Part shown: positions 60,640 through 64,000 of the stretch, piece after piece
Position numbering within the stretch: the first letter of the stretch is position 1
Layout: every line of letters begins with the position of its first letter
Source: Eumeta japonica
Taxonomy: Eukaryota; Arthropoda; Insecta; Lepidoptera; Psychidae
DNA: 64,000 nt
Assembly (NCBI GenBank): GCA_005406025.1
Contig: BGZK01000014.1
Location: forward strand, 496,001-560,000
Direction: 5' to 3'
The notes under the pieces: generated by a model
Told to the model about the DNA's origin: nothing
Databases searched by the model: none
Seen by the model: the letters and a program-made list of their open reading frames with translations, nothing else
Translations under genes and position numbers: made by a program

Positions 60640-61631
60640 CATTATTTACCAAAACCATAGAACTTATAAAGAAAAGAAGCGAATTACAAAATAGACTTAC
60701 ATTCGCAAAAAATTACAAACAAGATTTGAACAGACTCTACAAAGAAACAATTGAAGAAATAAAAATAACTTATGGAACAAATACTAAGACACCTAGAAAC
60801 ATCTAGAAGCGCTAAAAATGTTTAAAGAACTAGACAATTCAAAAATTTTGATTTTATACCGTCAAACTAGCTCTAACAAAAGTGAATTACGTGTAGAGAT
60901 CTTCAAATTAGCTACAGACTTTTTAAATATATACTAATAACTTATTAATTAAAATATATCTTGACATCGACGATCCCAACCTTATGAACAAAGCGGCTTC
61001 GGGAAGGGCTTTAACACCGCAAAGCGTTGATGACCGCATCTATGTACTAGAAGAGGTAATAGGAAAATATCTAGAATTCCGGAGATAGTTCAATTGCATA
61101 GCATCTGGGAAGCGCTAACTTATGAAAATGTGAATACTAAAAAAACATGGTCCTACATAGAAATACTTAAATCACAGCTTACTATAAAAAACTAAGAAAA
61201 TTGTAATAGATTCGGCAATTCTTCCATGCTTTATATACGGTGGCCATACCTGGTTATCTGATAATACTTCTAAAACATAAATTCAGTTTGCTTAGATAGC
61301 AATGGAGAGAAGATGCCAGGGTATCAAACTAAAAAATAAAGTAAGTTTTACTGAAACACGAAATAAAAGTAATGTTATTGATGCCTTACTCTTTATGAAA
61401 AAACGGAAGTGGAAATGGGCTGGCGATGTAGCAAGGCATACCGGTGACGGACGGACTGTAAACGTAACAAAGGGGAAGGGACCGAAAGGATCCAGAAGCA
61501 GACACCGATCAAACACCAGATACCAAGACGAACTAGCCGCAATTGCAGGTAAGACTTGGATAGATACCGCAAAAGAGTCTATTTGGCAAACTTCGGAGGT
61601 CACCTCACTCACCAAACCGATCAATAAATAA
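60640..61631 (+). pseudogene. RTE-like LINE endonuclease/reverse transcriptase remnant, C-terminal part intact
   Basis: Upstream pieces include TRELIKKRSELQNRLT-like residues near 60660 (the link after the endonuclease), and AILPCFIYGGHTWLSDN near 61215-61265, matching the SCILPVLTYGxxTWSLT block. From an ATG at 61302 a frame of 109 codons follows: MERRCQGIKLKNKVSFTETR, then ALLFMKKRKWKWAGDVARHT, and DELAAIAGKTWIDTAKESIW to a stop at 61631. These match the MERxMLGxxLRD...KWxWAGHxxR...W...A tail of RTE-type polymerases. Most of the polymerase between these parts is deleted or scrambled, so it is dead. The 3' flank is AT-rich. Confidence 0.7.
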
Positions 61632-61849
61632 TAAAAAATGTGCATCTAAATCAGGCAATTAATTTAATTATCTAATCCAATGATTAATGTTTTTGTATAG
61701 TTAATCACTATTATTTATGAAATTATATTTATTATACCTTTAGATAAAATTTAAATATTGTTATGCTGGAATGGAATAAGTAAAGTTTATTATTAATTTA
61801 TTTGTATTTTTGAAAACTTTGAACTCGAAATTGGCAAAAAGTTTCAAAA

Positions 61850-62370
61850 ACACTAATAAATAATAATAACAATAATATAAACTCAAACCCACTTTCTAGA
61901 AGAGTAGACAGAGACTATAGATTTTCATGTGGTACGATCTTTGCATATCTCTCTTGCTTCGCTCATGTTCGTCAATCTTTTCATGCAAGTCTTCGCTTTC
62001 AGGTGCTTAAAATTTGGTTCTTTTTTATATATCACCAATACGGTCTGCATAGGATTTTCTAGGGTGACTTGACCTCTCCATCACACATTCGCTCTATAGA
62101 TTTGTTTTGTTAGTTTATTTTCATTCGTCCTTTTCTACAACCGCACCTAACTACAGCAACACACCTCTTTCTACTCTAATCACTACATCTTCCTTCAAAC
62201 CACACCGTTCCCTGACATCACTGTTTCTATGTCTATATTTTCGAGACACTACACATACTATGCAGCGATCGCAGATCCACTGCATTCACCCTACTTTCAT
62301 TTTGCTTCTGCCATACCCAACTTTTACTACCTTTCGTATGCGTATAGCTTAGGACTCCATTACGGATAGC
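61850..62370 (-). pseudogene. LINE 3' end, copy A (polymerase C-terminus and TTA tail)
   Basis: Minus-strand phrases, in order: WVWQKQNESRVNAVDLRSL, then RHRNSDVRERCGLKEDVVIR, RVERGVLQL, and after frame changes KRLTNMSEARE-like and TIVSVYSSRKWV with a stop at 61885-61883. They match the zinc-knuckle-like C-terminus of a widespread insect LINE polymerase (consensus phrases NAVEMRSLRSM, RERCGLKEDVVTR, SAYPSGKWA). The 3' tail is a (TTA)n-type run at 61855-61880. Sister copy at 63185. Confidence 0.75.
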
Positions 62371-63180
62371 CGTATATCAGATCTTTAAGCTTGAAAGGCA
62401 GAAAAGACTTTGAGCTTTTAGGCAACTATATTTTTGAACTCGAGAAGCTCAAAAAGACATCAATAAATAACATAGCGGGAAGTTTCTATGAATCGATCTA
62501 TAGGATCAACAATTTTACAGATTTTTTAGCTGTAGAAATGATGTTTTATCTTCGTTTATTCCTCTTTTGTGGCAACTCTTTCACAGTTTTTTTGCTTTCT
62601 TTTATGAAATCATTAGAATAAATTACGCAAAAGATGGCTAGCAAAAACGGATAACTAGTTAACAGTCAAAGCCATTACTCGATGCATATATAAACCAATG
62701 TCCAGCATAGGTGTAATGAATTCTTCATAAGCAAAAAACTAAACCCGACTACTAAAAATGCATAAATATTCTGGCTATATAAAAACGCTCCCTCGAGTCC
62801 CTTAAGATACAAGGTACAAGTCCAAATTGAAAATCAGTTAATAGATGTAAATGGAGCTTTTTTGCAAAGCGTAGTTCATTCCTGGTATATTAGTACTGTC
62901 TAATAGGTTCAACTTTAACGAAATATGCTGAATTTGTGAATTGGATTTACTAACAAGATATTCAGATTTATCTTACAAAGTTCTTTCTAGTGATGTCACA
63001 CCCATTCTCATGGCAATGACGCGATTCTCGATTGAAGTTGAATGATGATACAGGTGTTAGTTTTTTTAAAGTATGGTTCTGTCTAGTGCTGAATTTTATA
63101 AAAGAAAAAAAATACGAGATGTCACCGGGACCTGAAAAAGAACTTCTACCGGCATCGGTAGGGAGTCGTCTCAATTAATA
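62371..63180. other. Stretch between two LINE ends
   Basis: AT-rich, no recognisable coding. It separates two same-strand copies of one LINE tail. Confidence 0.4.
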
Positions 63181-63560
63181 ATAATGATAATGTAAACTCA
63201 GGTCTATTTCCCAGAAGGGTAGGTAGAGACTATAGATTCCCACATGGTACAATCTATGCATATTTCGCTTGTCTTACATCCACAAATCTTTTCATGCAAG
63301 CTCGTCGGTTTCGGGTGCTTAAAATTTGGTCCTTCTTTTAATATGCCACCAATATGGTCTACAGGTCTACATATAATTCTAGGGCGACCATTACCGACCT
63401 TTCTATCGCACACATTCGCTCTATAGATTCATTTTGTCAGTCTATTTTCATTCATGCTTTCGAGATGGCAAAACCACTGCAACATACCTGTTTCTATTTC
63501 AGTCACTACATCGTCTCAATTATCCGCCGCAAACACAAAAACCTCCCGATGCCGGCATCC
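63180..63560 (-). pseudogene. LINE 3' end, copy B
   Basis: Minus strand: DDVVTEIETGMLQWFCHLES, MNENRLTK, then a stop, then ANVCDRKVGNGRPRIICRPV, DHIGGILKEGPNFKHPKPTS, and WESIVSTYPSGK with a stop at 63206-63204, followed by an ATTATTATT-type tail. It overlaps copy A at 61850-62370 for about 270 bases at high similarity and belongs to the same family. An in-frame stop after RLTK shows it is dead. Confidence 0.75.
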
Positions 63561-64000
63561 GAGGCCCCTCAGCATCCCGAATCATTCCGGCGTAACAGAT
63601 TGCTACCTGTAGCAGTCGACGCTGCAATTTTTCAGTCTCAGCCAGAACGACCAAACAAGACGTCAGCGCCGCGTACGCTGTCTCGGTTATTTATTACACG
63701 CTCTTGGGCTTGGCGGGGTAGGGGGAGGGGGGGTGGAAAACACTATGAGTAACCTCATTTCTTAACGTAAGAGCTCGGGATTGCGTTGAATATAATACCT
63801 CGTGTTTAATCACATACGAGATGATGTATCCCATTACTGGGGCTCCGATGTCTGTCCGTCCGTCACAGGGCTGTATGTTTTGTACCGTGATAAGTATAGG
63901 CGCTTGAAATTTTCGCACAGTGTGTATGGCCGTTATGGCAACGAATAATAAAAATAAAATAAAATTAAAAAATATGGAGGGTCCTCATATAAGAAAACTG
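63561..64000. other. Right edge of the window
   Basis: A GC-richer 63540-63745 (with GGGGTAGGGGGAGGGGGGGT) and, from about 63840, a GATGTCTGTCCGTCCGTCAC block that is likely the start of another dispersed repeat running off the edge. No gene is supported. Confidence 0.4.

Noticed and set aside
61292..61645. Minus-strand 117-codon hydrophobic frame
   Set aside because: It is the complement of the plus-strand LINE polymerase C-terminus, which is recognisable.
62107..62352. Plus-strand Ser/Thr-rich 81-codon frame
   Set aside because: It is the complement of the minus-strand LINE C-terminus (RERCGLKEDVV phrase).
63204..63426. A host protein-coding gene at 63.2-63.4 kb
   Set aside because: The minus-strand frame is a LINE polymerase tail (GRPR...STYPSGK), and the plus-strand frames are its shadow.

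Overview
The window looks like moth or butterfly (Lepidoptera) nuclear DNA. It is AT-rich, gene-poor and packed with mobile-element debris of kinds I recognise from lepidopteran genomes: GGGTTCCGT-type dispersed repeats, tRNA-derived SINEs, RTE- and Jockey-like LINE ends, mariner remnants and small TA-flanked inverted-repeat elements. The best taxonomic marker is an intronless group-h chitinase at 11849-13525. That gene is bacterial/baculoviral in type and is known as a horizontally acquired gene of Lepidoptera.

Only two complete host genes can be supported. (1) Chitinase-h: 558 codons, signal peptide, ChiA-type N-terminal domain and GH18 catalytic domain with an intact DxxDxDxE motif, plus a plausible TATA region and poly(A) signals. 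(2) A two-exon gene (41092-41188 joined to 42582-42787) for a 100-residue secreted TIL-type (trypsin-inhibitor-like, cysteine-rich) protease inhibitor, with a TATA box and a poly(A) signal that overlaps its stop codon. Weaker candidates are a terminal exon at 54972-55115, a possible first exon ending at a GTAAGT donor near 59292, a small secreted Cys-rich ORF at 35783-35998, and the 5' part of a 23-residue-repeat (STPR) protein that leaves the window at its left edge on the minus strand.

Layout. 1-1020: STPR ORF and its GC-rich upstream island. 1.4-11.6 kb: dispersed repeats, including an 850-bp foldback element inserted in a larger repeat. 11.7-13.6 kb: chitinase. 15.9-22 kb: SINE, a 920-bp inverted-repeat element with a perfect palindrome, and a second copy of the larger repeat, split by a LINE. 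26-35 kb: mariner remnant, LINE ORF1 debris, several miniature elements, and an unrecognised ORF family with its own TATA box (second, decayed copy at 49 kb). 39-40 kb: reverse transcriptase remnant with YADD changed to YADR. 41-42.8 kb: protease inhibitor. 46 kb: second mariner remnant. 50-59.6 kb: palindromes, SINEs, an AACG-repeat element, GC islands and possible exons. 60-64 kb: three LINE 3' ends.

The two good genes do not form a pathway. Both are secreted proteins: one acts on chitin in moulting cuticle or gut lining, the other probably restrains secreted or microbial proteases. Most of the rest records repeated transposition. I found no CRISPR array, rRNA gene, credible tRNA gene or bacterial operon. 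Assignments of repeats to families are from memory and sequence comparison within the window; no database was searched.
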